Shown: in pieces, positions 28,352-37,754 of the stretch | Layout: each line of letters opens with the position of its first letter | How positions within the stretch are numbered: position 1 is the stretch's first letter | Assembly: GCF_009789195.1 (NCBI RefSeq) | Contig: NZ_WSTC01000017.1 | Coordinates: 1 to 64,000, forward strand | Length of the DNA: 64,000 bases | Direction of reading: 5' to 3' | From: Paenibacillus sp. MMS18-CY102 | Lineage (GTDB): Bacteria; Bacillota; Bacilli; Paenibacillales; Paenibacillaceae | The notes under the pieces: generated by a model | The model's input: the letters and a program-made list of their open reading frames with translations, nothing else | Database searches by the model: none | What the model was told of the DNA's origin: nothing | Program-made: the position numbers and the translations under genes

Positions 28352-28407
28352 ACAATGTGATATGAGACATCAATCACCACACAGTACCAATTAGGAGGTC
28401 ATGAACT

Positions 28408-28545
28408 ATGGGATACCCTGTTGCAGGCGCTACGGGACACGGATACGGCGGTCTTGGCGGAGTGGGCACAATTTGCACTAGCATCGGCGTTATTCTCGTT
28501 CTCTATATTCTTCTCGTAATCGTTCTTCGCGCTGGCTGGTTCTAA
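28408..28545 (+). CDS. YjcZ-family sporulation peptide
   Basis: 45 aa. AGGAGG lies nine bases before ATG. The N-terminal half is Gly/Ala-rich (MGYPVAGATGHGYGGLGG), the second half a single hydrophobic helix (SIGVILVLYILLVIVLRAGW-F). This is the pattern of the YjcZ/YhcT-type small spore membrane peptides found in many copies in Bacillaceae. A sigma-K-like promoter precedes it and a strong terminator follows, so it is a single-gene unit expressed late in sporulation. Confidence 0.8.
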   Translation: MGYPVAGATGHGYGGLGGVGTICTSIGVILVLYILLVIVLRAGWF

Positions 28546-28567
28546 GCCGATTAACATCCACTAAAGC

Positions 28568-28614
28568 GAACAAGGGCTTCCGCTTGCGCTACGGCGCGGC
28601 GGAAGCCCTTGTTC
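28568..28614. terminator. Bidirectional terminator after the YjcZ-type gene
   Basis: Perfect 16-base arms (GAACAAGGGCTTCCGC and its complement) around a 15-base loop, placed between converging genes. Confidence 0.8.
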
Positions 28615-28644
28615 TTTGATTAGCTGCCCAAACGGATGATGCCG

Positions 28645-29145
28645 CTACACTTTACGCCCCATTAACACGACATCCCGTTCTACGCCATCGAGTTCGCATG
28701 CTCCTGGAAGGAGCCCCCATTGCTCGAAACCGAATTTGGCGAGCAGGCGAAGGCTTGGGGCATTATGCCCGAATACGAGCCCGATCAGCGTCTTAATGCC
28801 CAGCTTCGCACAACCACGAATCGCCTCCTGCAGCAGCGCTCCGCCAATTCCTGTTCCCCGGTAATCCGGTCCAATATATATGCTCAGTTCAGCCGTTGCA
28901 CGATAAGCCTCACGCGCATAATACGGCTGAAAACTGACCCAGCCGACGATTTGGCCGCTTTGGCGCGCTACCCAGATCGGGCGCGTTTGCCAATCCCTTT
29001 CATGAAACCATTTCATCCGGCTTTCGACCGTCACGGGCTCCAAATCCGCCGTCACCATCCGGCTCGCGACCGTCGAGTTATAAATTTCCACAATGGCAGG
29101 CAGATCCTGCTCTGTTGCATTCTTTACCTCGAGCGCTAGTCCCAT
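28645..29145 (-). CDS. GNAT N-acetyltransferase, phosphinothricin acetyltransferase-like
   Basis: 166 aa from ATG 29145, which has GGAGG eight bases upstream. GNAT fold: N-terminal [20 protein letters not shown], acetyl-CoA loop [18 protein letters not shown] with the Q/RxxGxG/A pattern, then [20 protein letters not shown]. The overall layout, with [17 protein letters not shown] and RMKWFHERD, is that of YwnH/Pat-type enzymes acting on the amino group of phosphinothricin or methionine sulfoximine. Substrate cannot be told from sequence. Confidence 0.87.
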   Translation of the reverse strand: MGLALEVKNATEQDLPAIVEIYNSTVASRMVTADLEPVTVESRMKWFHERDWQTRPIWVARQSGQIVGWVSFQPYYAREAYRATAELSIYIGPDYRGTGIGGALLQEAIRGCAKLGIKTLIGLVFGHNAPSLRLLAKFGFEQWGLLPGACELDGVERDVVLMGRKV

Positions 29146-29269
29146 TGTTATTGCCTCCATTCGCAAGCAAGCAAAGCTTGCAACCCGTTGTCCTCCTTAT
29201 TATTGCATATCCATCCGGCACAGCTCTACCGTTTGCCAGCTCAATTCCCATACCACTTTTCCCCAAAAT

Positions 29270-29315
29270 AAAAGCCGTTTCTGCAACTGAATCATCAGCA
29301 GCAGAAACGGCTTTT
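29270..29315 (-). terminator. Terminator of the glycogen operon
   Basis: AAAAGCCGTTTCTGC, loop, GCAGAAACGGCTTTT: 15-base perfect arms immediately after the GH15 stop, with a T-run (TTTTATTTT) on the minus strand. Confidence 0.85.
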
Positions 29316-29317
29316 GG

Positions 29318-31279
29318 CTAACCTTTTAGCGACCTGTATTTTCGCGCATACTTCGTCACGCTCTGAACGAACGTGGCATGCGACCATGTCAGCGGCGCTA
29401 CCGACAACGGCGCTCCATCGTACGGATTAAGCTGCTCAGGCAGCACGCCGCTCTGAAGCGCGTGCTCCACTACCCATTGCAGCGTCCGGCATGGCCCTTC
29501 CAAATCTTCAAGGCTTTGCGCGGCTTCGATCTCATAGTTAGCTACCCACAATGTACATATAATCCATGGATTGCCCGGCACTTTCTCGATATCGCCAGAT
29601 TGCTGGAAGTAATAATCGTTCGTATAACGGGCAATGCCGCCTACTTGCGTCCGTATGCTCAGCCCTTCCTTAATGGCCTGCATCGTCCGCACAACCCGCT
29701 CGTCATCGACCGGCAGAACACCGAACTCCCAAATGGCAAACAGGCTGCTCTCTAGCGTCATATCCTTAACCCAGCGGTTGTCCTTCTGGACGAGGCCCCG
29801 TGCGAACCGCCCGGATTCTTCGTCCCACAGATGGGTGAGAATGCCGCGTTTAATCGACTGCGCCGTATCCCGGTAATGGTCGCTGCGTTCATAGTCCCCG
29901 AATAGCTCTGTAAAAAAGGCTGCCGCCATCAATCCGCCATACACCGAAGAGGCCGTATACGTCCAGATCCCGTAGCGCTCCTCCCACAGATCATAACTCG
30001 GTCTAGGCAGCGACAGGCTGTGCTCCATATATTCCGTTAGAAAATGGGCTGATTTGCGAATCAGGTTCGAATATAGCGACTGCGGCAGCTCAATGACCTG
30101 ATGCCTCGTGTAATCCTTCCATAACGCAAACAGGACGAGCGCCGTCTCGTCTTCTTGGATCGGCAGCCTCCGGCTCCCTTGGACGATATAAGGATGCCAG
30201 CTAGATCCAACCGTTCCATCAGGGTTGTACTTATGGTACAAATATCCTTCTGGTGCCAACGCCTGCGCACAAAAATGGAAAAACGGGGCAATCACGCTTT
30301 GGAAGCCTGCAGCCGACATCGCCTCCGCGATTAACGCGCCGTCACGTGGCCACATATAGCTATAATGATCCCGATTGTATTGCAAAATATCGGTATCATT
30401 CGCCGCAATGATGGCGCCATTCTCATCCGTCTGTGTCCGTACCATAAGCAGGCTCTGCCTGAAGCTGCTTACAACTTCGGCAGGCAGGTCGCCCATATCT
30501 TTGTCCGCACGATTCAGCCAATGCTTCCAGTAGATTACGATTCGGCTAAGCAGCTTTTCCGGATGGTTCTCCTGCACATACTGGTTTAATTCCTTTACTT
30601 CCTCCAAGCTCTTGCCGATTGACATCCAGTAATAGACCGTCTTCTCTCCGCCTGGCGGCACGACAGTTCGGAAGCTAAGCGTACTGTCAACTGAGCCCTG
30701 CGCAATAGCATTGCCCATCAACACGCCATCCTCTGCATCCCGCCATGTGCCTTCAGCCGAATGAAAACGTTTGATACCGGTCGAATACTGCATAATGCCA
30801 CCCTCGTCAGAGAAGCCGTTAAACATAAAGTAGGACGAACGCTTATAGTGGAGAAGCGTATGGTTCTCTGGATAATAAGCGGCCGTATCCCCTACCTCTG
30901 AGCCGTCGATCATAAGGTCCTGGTGGAAAAATAGGCGGAATTCGCGTGGTTCGCCCGCAAGATTGCGGACGACCACACGTTTAATATAAATACATTCACG
31001 CTGATGAATGCCATCATTGATGTGGAGTTGAACGCCTAACGCTTCATGCCTTGCAATGACGTTCGTAACGAGAGAGCCTTCGATGTATTCAAGCTCGAAT
31101 TTCCAGCCTGGGTCGTCCAACCATACGAACCGGCCGGAAGCCCAGATGCCGAAACGGCAGGTCTGGCCCCCCACATGGTTAAGCTGTCCAACGAAAGGAT
31201 AGTAAATATCCCGAATAAAACAATGGTTGTCGATGTTAAGAAGCATCTTGCCATTTCCGATTACGAGGTGACGGGCCAT
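29318..31279 (-). CDS. GH15 glucoamylase-like protein, last gene of the glg operon
   Basis: 653 aa, no signal peptide, so cytoplasmic. N-terminal beta-sandwich about 1-250 (LVIGNGKMLLNIDNHCFIRD) and an (alpha/alpha)6 barrel about 265-645. Active-site stretches are YNRDHYSYMWPRDGALI (301-317), DLWEERYGIWTYT (430-442, likely acid E433 or E434) and LPEQLNPYDG near the end (likely base). Bacterial GH15 enzymes release glucose from alpha-glucans or act on dextran or trehalose. Here it overlaps the end of glgA by 19 bases and takes the place of glycogen phosphorylase glgP, so breakdown of stored glycogen by hydrolysis is a reasonable inference. GGAGACAGAACA precedes ATG. Confidence 0.9.
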   Translation of the reverse strand: MARHLVIGNGKMLLNIDNHCFIRDIYYPFVGQLNHVGGQTCRFGIWASGRFVWLDDPGWKFELEYIEGSLVTNVIARHEALGVQLHINDGIHQRECIYIKRVVVRNLAGEPREFRLFFHQDLMIDGSEVGDTAAYYPENHTLLHYKRSSYFMFNGFSDEGGIMQYSTGIKRFHSAEGTWRDAEDGVLMGNAIAQGSVDSTLSFRTVVPPGGEKTVYYWMSIGKSLEEVKELNQYVQENHPEKLLSRIVIYWKHWLNRADKDMGDLPAEVVSSFRQSLLMVRTQTDENGAIIAANDTDILQYNRDHYSYMWPRDGALIAEAMSAAGFQSVIAPFFHFCAQALAPEGYLYHKYNPDGTVGSSWHPYIVQGSRRLPIQEDETALVLFALWKDYTRHQVIELPQSLYSNLIRKSAHFLTEYMEHSLSLPRPSYDLWEERYGIWTYTASSVYGGLMAAAFFTELFGDYERSDHYRDTAQSIKRGILTHLWDEESGRFARGLVQKDNRWVKDMTLESSLFAIWEFGVLPVDDERVVRTMQAIKEGLSIRTQVGGIARYTNDYYFQQSGDIEKVPGNPWIICTLWVANYEIEAAQSLEDLEGPCRTLQWVVEHALQSGVLPEQLNPYDGAPLSVAPLTWSHATFVQSVTKYARKYRSLKG

Positions 31280-32727
31280 TGTTCTGTCTCCTTTCGCAAA
31301 GGCAGAAGTTCTTCGTAGAGGGACATATACGACTTTGCTGAACGGCTCCAGCTGTAATCTTCTTTCGCACCATTAGCTACGATCGCCTTCCATGCTTCCT
31401 CATCCTCGCGGTACAGCTGCACCGCCCGGCGTACGGTATGAAGCATATCATGCGCATTGTAGTTGGCGAATGTGAAACCGTTTCCTGTTTTCGTATATTC
31501 GTCGTATGGCTGTACCGTGTCACGCAGCCCTCCGGTTTCCCTTACGATCGGAACGGTACGATAGCGGAGCGAGATCAATTGGCTCAACCCGCATGGTTCG
31601 AACAATGACGGCATCAGGAACATGTCCGATCCCGCATATATGCGCCTAGCCAACCCATCATCGTAACCTAGCCGAACGGCGAGCTGCTCCGGCCTCCAAG
31701 CTGCAGCGCCACGCAGCATTTCCTCATACCGGTAATCCCCTGCACCAAGAAACACAAGCTGTATCCCTTCATCCAACAAATCGCCCAGCACGCGATCGAT
31801 CAGATCGATCCCTTTTTGTTCCACAAGCCTCGTCACAACCCCGATTACCGGCGTTGATTCTGATTCGGGCAAGCCTAATTCACGCTGCAGGATTAGTTTA
31901 TTTTTGCGTTTGCGGCTAATCGAGCCCCTATACGGGGTATGTACCGCAGGGTCATTCATCGGATCAAAGCTGTCTGTATCAATGCCGTTAAGGATGCCGT
32001 GAAGATCCGAGGCACGCCAGCGAATCACGCCATCGAGCCGCTCGCCCCAATATTCGGTTTGGATTTCTTGCGCGTATGTCTCGCTTACGGTCGTCAGCTT
32101 GTCCGCATATTGAAGCCCTGCTTTCATGCAGTTGGCCGCACCATAAAACTCGAGGCCGCTTGTCCAAAACCAAAAATCGTCCATCCCGACGAGATCCTGA
32201 AGCAGCTTTTGGCCAAATACGCCCTGGTACCTAAGGTTATGAATCGTAAATACCGTACGGACGGACCGGCATAATGGATCATAGGCATAACGGGTCTTGA
32301 GCAGAAACGGAAGCAACGCCGTCTGCCAGTCATGGCAGTGAATCACATCTGGCACGAAGCCAAGATGAGGCAAGCATTCCGCTATTGCAAAGTTGAAGAA
32401 AACGAATCGTTCCGGGTCATCATCATACCCGTACAAACCGCCTCGCAAGAAGTACTGCTCATTATCGATGAGGTAGAAAATAACCCCATCGATTTCACCG
32501 CGCAGCAAGCCGCAATATTGATGGCGCCAACCGAAACGGAACGAAAAAGTGTGAATCGTCTCGAACCGTTCAAGATAAGCCAAAGGAATATCCGCGTACT
32601 TGGGAAGCACGACACGCGTATCGGCTCCCCGTTCGTTAAGTGCCTTAGGCAATGCGCCAGCTACATCGCCTAACCCGCCGGATTTAGCCAAAGGCACAGC
32701 CTCCGAAGTGGCAAACAATACGTTCAC
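31261..32727 (-). CDS. glgA: Glycogen synthase
   Basis: 488 aa GT5 enzyme that adds glucose from ADP-glucose to the glycogen chain. The substrate loop KSGGLGDVAGALPKAL is at residues 15-30, the hinge and C-terminal half include VTRLVEQKGIDLIDRV and MPSLFEPCGLSQLISLRYR-T. Length and motifs are normal for Bacillus GlgA. It follows glgD after 20 bases and overlaps the GH15 gene. Confidence 0.96.
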   Translation of the reverse strand: MNVLFATSEAVPLAKSGGLGDVAGALPKALNERGADTRVVLPKYADIPLAYLERFETIHTFSFRFGWRHQYCGLLRGEIDGVIFYLIDNEQYFLRGGLYGYDDDPERFVFFNFAIAECLPHLGFVPDVIHCHDWQTALLPFLLKTRYAYDPLCRSVRTVFTIHNLRYQGVFGQKLLQDLVGMDDFWFWTSGLEFYGAANCMKAGLQYADKLTTVSETYAQEIQTEYWGERLDGVIRWRASDLHGILNGIDTDSFDPMNDPAVHTPYRGSISRKRKNKLILQRELGLPESESTPVIGVVTRLVEQKGIDLIDRVLGDLLDEGIQLVFLGAGDYRYEEMLRGAAAWRPEQLAVRLGYDDGLARRIYAGSDMFLMPSLFEPCGLSQLISLRYRTVPIVRETGGLRDTVQPYDEYTKTGNGFTFANYNAHDMLHTVRRAVQLYREDEEAWKAIVANGAKEDYSWSRSAKSYMSLYEELLPLRKETEQWPVTS

Positions 32728-32747
32728 TGCACTTCCCCCTCTCTGCT

Positions 32748-33860
32748 TTAAATAACTTTGCGCTTGCCCGCTAGAAACGGCGAACCTGCCGCACCGCGAA
32801 TATCGCGCCCTTGATCGATGACGACATCCTTATCCAATATTGCATAATCCAAGACGCTGTTCTCGCCAATTATGCCGTTCTGCATCACAATGCTGTTGCG
32901 AATTATTGCGCCTTTACGCACCTTAACCCCGCGGAACAACACACTGTTTATGACCATGCCTTCGACTACGCAGCCGTTGGCGATTAGCGAACCCGTTACC
33001 TTCGCCCCTTCCAAATACCTTGCAGGAGGCTCATCCTTCACTTTCGTGTAGATCGGGCCCGGACGGAAGAATACCTCTTTCCACACATCGGAACGGAGCA
33101 TTTGCATGTTGTTCCAATAGTAGCTGTCTAGCGTATTAACCATGCCGAGATACCCTTCGAACAAATATCCATAAACATTTAGCCGGTCCAGCCGGGACAT
33201 AATCGCATGGCGAACGAGATGCTCTTGCCCTTGTGCCAGTGATGTTTCAACGAGCTCCATAAGAAACTCACGACGCATCACATAGATTTCGGTAGAGAGC
33301 AGATCACTGTTCATTCGGCCATAATGATCCTGCATGCCAATTACTCGCCCTGCGCTATTGAGCTCCACTTTGCGGCTTTTGCCCGGAATCAAATCCGTTT
33401 GCCGTTTGCATACGACGGTAATGTCAGCGTCTTGGCGTTCGTGGAAGTCGATAACAGGCCTCAAGTCAATATTGCAAATGACGTGACTGCGCGAAATAAC
33501 AACAAATTCCTGTTGGCTGCGCGTGAAATAATCCCGATTTTGGAACATATGATAAAGGTCACCGCGGCGCAGCTCCTGTTGGTCATCGGAGGAAGGCGGC
33601 AGAATAAAGAGCCCGCTCTGCCGATTGTGCAAATCCCAATGCTTGCCGGAGCCAAGATGATCCATCAGCGACCGATATTTGGTATGCGCAAACACGGCTA
33701 CTCGGGAAATCCCGCTGTTCACCATGTTGGACAGCATAAAATCGATCAAGCGGTAACGTCCGCCGAACGGGACGGTAGCCGGGCAACGGCCAGCCGTTAA
33801 TATTTCCAATTCGTCTGGCTCATGGATCAAGTTAATGACGCCCATTACTTTATTTTTCAT
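32748..33860 (-). CDS. glgD: Glucose-1-phosphate adenylyltransferase regulatory subunit GlgD
   Basis: 370 aa paralogue of GlgC. It keeps the nucleotidyltransferase-like domain ([20 protein letters not shown]) but the usual catalytic opening LAGGxGxRL is replaced by [14 protein letters not shown], which is the mark of the non-catalytic partner. C-terminal left-handed beta-helix about 270-370 ([20 protein letters not shown]). Together with GlgC it makes ADP-glucose in Bacillus-type operons. The start overlaps the glgC stop (ATGA). Confidence 0.95.
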   Translation of the reverse strand: MKNKVMGVINLIHEPDELEILTAGRCPATVPFGGRYRLIDFMLSNMVNSGISRVAVFAHTKYRSLMDHLGSGKHWDLHNRQSGLFILPPSSDDQQELRRGDLYHMFQNRDYFTRSQQEFVVISRSHVICNIDLRPVIDFHERQDADITVVCKRQTDLIPGKSRKVELNSAGRVIGMQDHYGRMNSDLLSTEIYVMRREFLMELVETSLAQGQEHLVRHAIMSRLDRLNVYGYLFEGYLGMVNTLDSYYWNNMQMLRSDVWKEVFFRPGPIYTKVKDEPPARYLEGAKVTGSLIANGCVVEGMVINSVLFRGVKVRKGAIIRNSIVMQNGIIGENSVLDYAILDKDVVIDQGRDIRGAAGSPFLAGKRKVI

Positions 33861-35023
33861 GAAGGCTCCACCTCCAGCAGCGCTTTGTAGTTAGAAATGA
33901 ATTCATCGCTTCCTACGACCGTAATGGAAGCCTGGTCCGGGTGGCCGATCGTTACGCCGTCCGCAATGACCGCCCCATCTCCAACAATCGTTCGGTACAA
34001 CCGCGCACCGACACCGATCTTCGCATTCGGCATGACGACTGATTCACGTATGACGCTGTCCCTAGCCGCGTGGACACCATAGAAAATAACGGATCGGTTC
34101 ACTTCGCCTTCAATCAAGCATCCCTCTGTTACGATGGATGAGACAACAGAAGCTTGAGGCGCTATATATTGAGCAGGACGATTCGGGCTGACGGAGTAGA
34201 TGCGCCATTCCGGATCCGTGAGATCGAGCGGCGGCCGATCATCCAGCAAATCCATATTCGCTTCCCATAAGCTCTCGATCGTGCCAACATCCTTCCAGTA
34301 GCCACGGAACGGATAGACGAACATATTCATGCCGTCCCTTAACATCGCAGGCAATATATCTTTGCCAAAATCGTTCGTCGAATGGCGATTCGCCTCGTCG
34401 CGAATCAGATAACGCTGTAGGACAGGCCAGGAGAATATATAGATTCCCATCGACGCCGTGTTGCTTGTCGGCACCTTCGGTTTTTCCTCAAACGCCGTGA
34501 TCCGGTCTTCATCATCAGCGTGCATGATGCCAAATCGGCTCGCTTCCTTCCAAGGCACTTCTAAGCCGGCGATCGTCACATCCGCGCCAGTCTTTTTGTG
34601 ATGCGCAAGCATTTTCTCGTAATCCATCTTGTAGATGTGATCACCTGAAATAATGAGAACATAATCCGGATCAGAACGGTCGATGAAGCCCATATTTTGA
34701 TAGATTGCGTTAGCTGTTCCCTTGTACCAAACGCCGCCCTTTTGCTTCACGAACGGCGGCAGTACAGCCATTCCGCCATCACGGCGGTCAAGTCCCCACG
34801 GGCTCCCAATACCAAGATACCGGTTTAACACCAGTGGCTGATATTGTGTTAACACCCCTACAGTGTCTATGCCTGAATGAGCGCAATTGCTTAGCGTGAA
34901 ATCAATAATGCGATATTTCCCGCCAAAGTAAACGGCCGGCTTTGCCAAGTCTTTCGTCAGTACACCGAGTCTCTTTCCTTCTCCCCCGGCGAGCAGCATG
35001 GCGACCATTTCTTTACGCCCCAT
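33857..35023 (-). CDS. glgC: Glucose-1-phosphate adenylyltransferase catalytic subunit
   Basis: 388 aa from ATG 35023, chosen over upstream ATG/TTG codons because GGGGG lies nine bases away. It makes ADP-glucose from ATP and glucose-1-phosphate. The catalytic opening [30 protein letters not shown], the sugar-phosphate loop MGIYIFSW and the beta-helix C-terminus ([20 protein letters not shown]) are intact. Coupled to glgD by a four-base overlap. Confidence 0.96.
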   Translation of the reverse strand: MGRKEMVAMLLAGGEGKRLGVLTKDLAKPAVYFGGKYRIIDFTLSNCAHSGIDTVGVLTQYQPLVLNRYLGIGSPWGLDRRDGGMAVLPPFVKQKGGVWYKGTANAIYQNMGFIDRSDPDYVLIISGDHIYKMDYEKMLAHHKKTGADVTIAGLEVPWKEASRFGIMHADDEDRITAFEEKPKVPTSNTASMGIYIFSWPVLQRYLIRDEANRHSTNDFGKDILPAMLRDGMNMFVYPFRGYWKDVGTIESLWEANMDLLDDRPPLDLTDPEWRIYSVSPNRPAQYIAPQASVVSSIVTEGCLIEGEVNRSVIFYGVHAARDSVIRESVVMPNAKIGVGARLYRTIVGDGAVIADGVTIGHPDQASITVVGSDEFISNYKALLEVEPS

Positions 35024-35052
35024 AGACATCAACCCCCAGTTAAAATATGTTG

Positions 35053-36960
35053 TTACCTCTCGCCCTCGTAGGTGAACAATAAAAATGAAAACGGCATAAG
35101 CCGGAATTCAATGCTTTGCTCGCGGCCATGGTACGGGATCGGATCGCTATGCACTGCCCAGGCTGACGTCGTGCCGCCATCTTCTGATCCATCTTCGCCG
35201 CTATGAATCGCTAATTCATAGTAACCTTCTTCAGGAACGCCGATCCGGTAGTGCCCATAATCATTGCTAGAGAAGTTACAGATGATAACAGAAATCTCAT
35301 CCCACTCTCTGCCGCGGCGTTCAAAGCAGATAACGCTTTGTTCTGTGTTATGTACATCGATCCAACGGAAGCTATCAGGAGCTTGATCGCGTTCCCATAA
35401 CGATGGAGTTGAGCGATAAACGCCGTTCAGCCGCCGAACATAACGATGCATGCTTGCGTGCAACGGGTAATCCAAGATCATCCAATCGAGCTGGTCGAGA
35501 TCTTTCCATTCGTCGAATTGCCCCCATTCACTGCCCATGAAAAGCAGCTTTTTCCCGGGGTGAGCAATCCAATATCCATATAACAACCGTAACTGTGCGA
35601 ATTTATCTTCATAGGAGCCAGGCATTTTGTGGAGTAAAGAACGTTTGCCATGCACGACTTCGTCATGCGAGAGCGGCAAAACATAGTTTTCGGAGAATGC
35701 ATATAGGAGTGAGAACGTGATGAGATTATGGTGATGTTTGCGTTCAGCTGGATCAAGGCGCATATAGCGCAGGATGTCGTTCATCCAGCCCATATTCCAT
35801 TTGTAGTTGAATCCGAGTCCGCCGAGGTAGGTAGGCGATGTGACAGCCGGTTGGGCAGAGGAGTCTTCGGCAATCATTAGCGTCTCGGGATAGTAGTGAA
35901 AGACAACTTCGTTCAGCGTGCGCAGAAACCGGAGAGCGTCCAGGTCTTCTTTGCCGCCATAGGGGTTAAGTGTGCAATAATCGGGCGGTTTATCCATGTG
36001 GAGATCCACCATGTGAGCGACAGCATCCACTCGCAAGCCGTCAATGTGGAAATAATCTAACCAGAACAACGCATTCGATACAAGATAGCCGACAACCTCG
36101 CTTCTGCCAAAATCAAAGGACAACGTGCCCCATAACGGCTTTTCGGCTTTGCGCCAGTTCGGCCCTTCGTAAAGCGGTGTCCCATCGAATTCACGCAGCC
36201 CATGTTCATCTTTGACAAAATGGCCCGGCACCCAATCGAGGATGACGCCTAAGCCCATTTGATGACAACGATCAATGAAATGCATCAACTGCTTCGGCGA
36301 GCCATATCGGCTGGTAGCAGCGTAGAACCCGGTAATCTGGTAACCCCATGACCGATCAAAAGGATGCTCGGCGAGCGGCATCAGCTCAATATGGGTGTAG
36401 CCCATTGAAGCTGCATAGTCGACTAATTGGTCGGCCAGCTCGGTGTAGGAGAGGAATTGCTCCTTGCCATGGATTTTCCAGGAGCCGGCATGCACTTCAT
36501 AAATGAGGAGCGGTCGATCGAAGGTGCTTCGCTTATTGTCCATCCATGCTGAGTCGTTCCATTCGTACCCGTTCAGGTCTGTAACGATTGATGCGGTATT
36601 TGGCCTTAATTCAGCACCGAAAGCATAGGGATCGGCTTTGAGCAATTTGGTTCCATCAGAAGCAATGATCTCATACTTGTATCTTGCGCCTTCTTTGAGG
36701 CCAGGCACAAACCCTGACCATACGCCGGATGTTCCGAATTTCTCCAACTCATCATTCGTCCCATCCCAATCGTTAAAGTCACCCGCTACTCTAACGCTGA
36801 CTGCATTGGGAGCCCATACGGTGAAACGTACACCGAGCTTTCTTTTCCACTTCATTCGGTGGGCACCGAATGTCCGATAGCTTTGATACAACGCACCTTC
36901 ATTGTACAAATACAAGTCATGCATCGTAATGCCATAAGGCGGCGCAGCTAGTCTCGGCAA
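35053..36960 (-). CDS. glgB: 1,4-alpha-glucan branching enzyme
   Basis: 635 aa GH13 enzyme that creates alpha-1,6 branches. N-terminal CBM48 about 30-125 ([20 protein letters not shown]), catalytic barrel with [21 protein letters not shown] (nucleophile Asp), MIAEDSS (acid/base Glu) and [12 protein letters not shown], and a C-terminal beta domain about 530-635. The start is TTG with GGGGGTG six bases upstream. First gene of glgB-glgC-glgD-glgA-GH15. Confidence 0.96.
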   Translation of the reverse strand: MPRLAAPPYGITMHDLYLYNEGALYQSYRTFGAHRMKWKRKLGVRFTVWAPNAVSVRVAGDFNDWDGTNDELEKFGTSGVWSGFVPGLKEGARYKYEIIASDGTKLLKADPYAFGAELRPNTASIVTDLNGYEWNDSAWMDNKRSTFDRPLLIYEVHAGSWKIHGKEQFLSYTELADQLVDYAASMGYTHIELMPLAEHPFDRSWGYQITGFYAATSRYGSPKQLMHFIDRCHQMGLGVILDWVPGHFVKDEHGLREFDGTPLYEGPNWRKAEKPLWGTLSFDFGRSEVVGYLVSNALFWLDYFHIDGLRVDAVAHMVDLHMDKPPDYCTLNPYGGKEDLDALRFLRTLNEVVFHYYPETLMIAEDSSAQPAVTSPTYLGGLGFNYKWNMGWMNDILRYMRLDPAERKHHHNLITFSLLYAFSENYVLPLSHDEVVHGKRSLLHKMPGSYEDKFAQLRLLYGYWIAHPGKKLLFMGSEWGQFDEWKDLDQLDWMILDYPLHASMHRYVRRLNGVYRSTPSLWERDQAPDSFRWIDVHNTEQSVICFERRGREWDEISVIICNFSSNDYGHYRIGVPEEGYYELAIHSGEDGSEDGGTTSAWAVHSDPIPYHGREQSIEFRLMPFSFLLFTYEGER

Positions 36961-36993
36961 AGGTCACACCCCCTGTCGGCGTTAATTAAACCC

Positions 36994-37020
36994 ATTATAC
37001 AAGAACGTTGAAAATTTGAA
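36994..37020 (-). promoter_or_regulatory. Possible sigma-A promoter of the glg operon
   Basis: Minus-strand TTCAAA at 37020-37015, 15-base spacer, TATAAT at 36999-36994, about 34 bases upstream of the glgB TTG start. The -10 is perfect, the -35 and the short spacer are weak. Confidence 0.45.
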
Positions 37021-37095
37021 ACCCCATTTTCATAATTTAAGTTAACTTTATTTACCCCTATCTAACATATAATTAACGTTCACATAACATAACCG

Positions 37096-37350
37096 TTAAT
37101 TTTGCTTACGACTATCTCCCCCATATGTTCGATTGATGTAATAATGTTTGGAACACCACCCCTTACTGATTGCTGAGCGCACACAACCGATCCAATTGCA
37201 CCGGACGGGCTGCTTGGCGCTTCGGGTCTTCACAATTTGCGGATCGCCGTGCCGCAGCATGCGTTGATGATGCATGGCACACAATCCTTTTGCCTTAACT
37301 GTCTTGCTGCAACCTTCGATAATGCATGTTAATTCATTCAATTCATTCAT
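37096..37350 (-). CDS. Small protein with two Cys4/His zinc-binding repeats, unknown
   Basis: 84 aa; AGGGGG nine bases before ATG. Two repeats are seen: CIIEGCSKTVKAKGLCAMHH at 9-28 and CNWIGCVRSAISKGWCSKHY at 51-70, each with the pattern C-x4-C-x8-C-x2-H. This suggests two small zinc knuckles with basic residues between them (RMLRHGDPQIVKTRSAKQPV), similar to zinc motifs in phage and HNH-type DNA-binding proteins. No family was firmly recognised and no catalytic motif is present. It stands alone upstream of glgB on the same strand. Confidence 0.68.
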   Translation of the reverse strand: MNELNELTCIIEGCSKTVKAKGLCAMHHQRMLRHGDPQIVKTRSAKQPVRCNWIGCVRSAISKGWCSKHYYINRTYGGDSRKQN

Positions 37351-37582
37351 GATGTCTGACCCCCTGATGGCTCGCCGGGGACGTATTGTCCCATGGGTAT
37401 ATCCTATCTTATCGGTAAAGCTTACGACGATAAAGCACGCTCAGAGACGAAAGTGGCCGTGTCATCCGGTGATTGGGCCCTTTTGGCAAGTTATCGTCGT
37501 TTATCTATGGGCGGGTTTAATTTTTTAAATCATCAACCCCTTTACGAAACAAATCAATTACCATTTTAGCTAAAAAGAATCA

Positions 37583-37611
37583 TTGTCCGTAAGGTCCAAT
37601 AAGCCTATACT
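37583..37611 (+). promoter_or_regulatory. sigma-A promoter upstream of the PAS-XRE gene
   Basis: TTGTCC, 17-base spacer and TATACT lie about 32 bases before GAGAGGAATG. Apart from this promoter and the 5' end of the PAS coding frame, 37351-37754 shows no gene. Confidence 0.65.
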
Positions 37612-37754
37612 TGAACCTTGATAGAAATAAATTCAGAGAGGAATGGTAGGACATATTTCGGCATATTTTCGACACGATTGAGCAGCCACTAGCCGTCGTT
37701 CGACGGTCCGGCCGTTCCCTTACGATAACCGAAGCCAACCCTGCTTTTATACGA

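Noticed and set aside
29318-31279. Glycogen phosphorylase (glgP) at the end of the glg operon
   Set aside because: The protein has the GH15 barrel motifs and lacks the pyridoxal-phosphate lysine region and length (about 800 aa) of GlgP.
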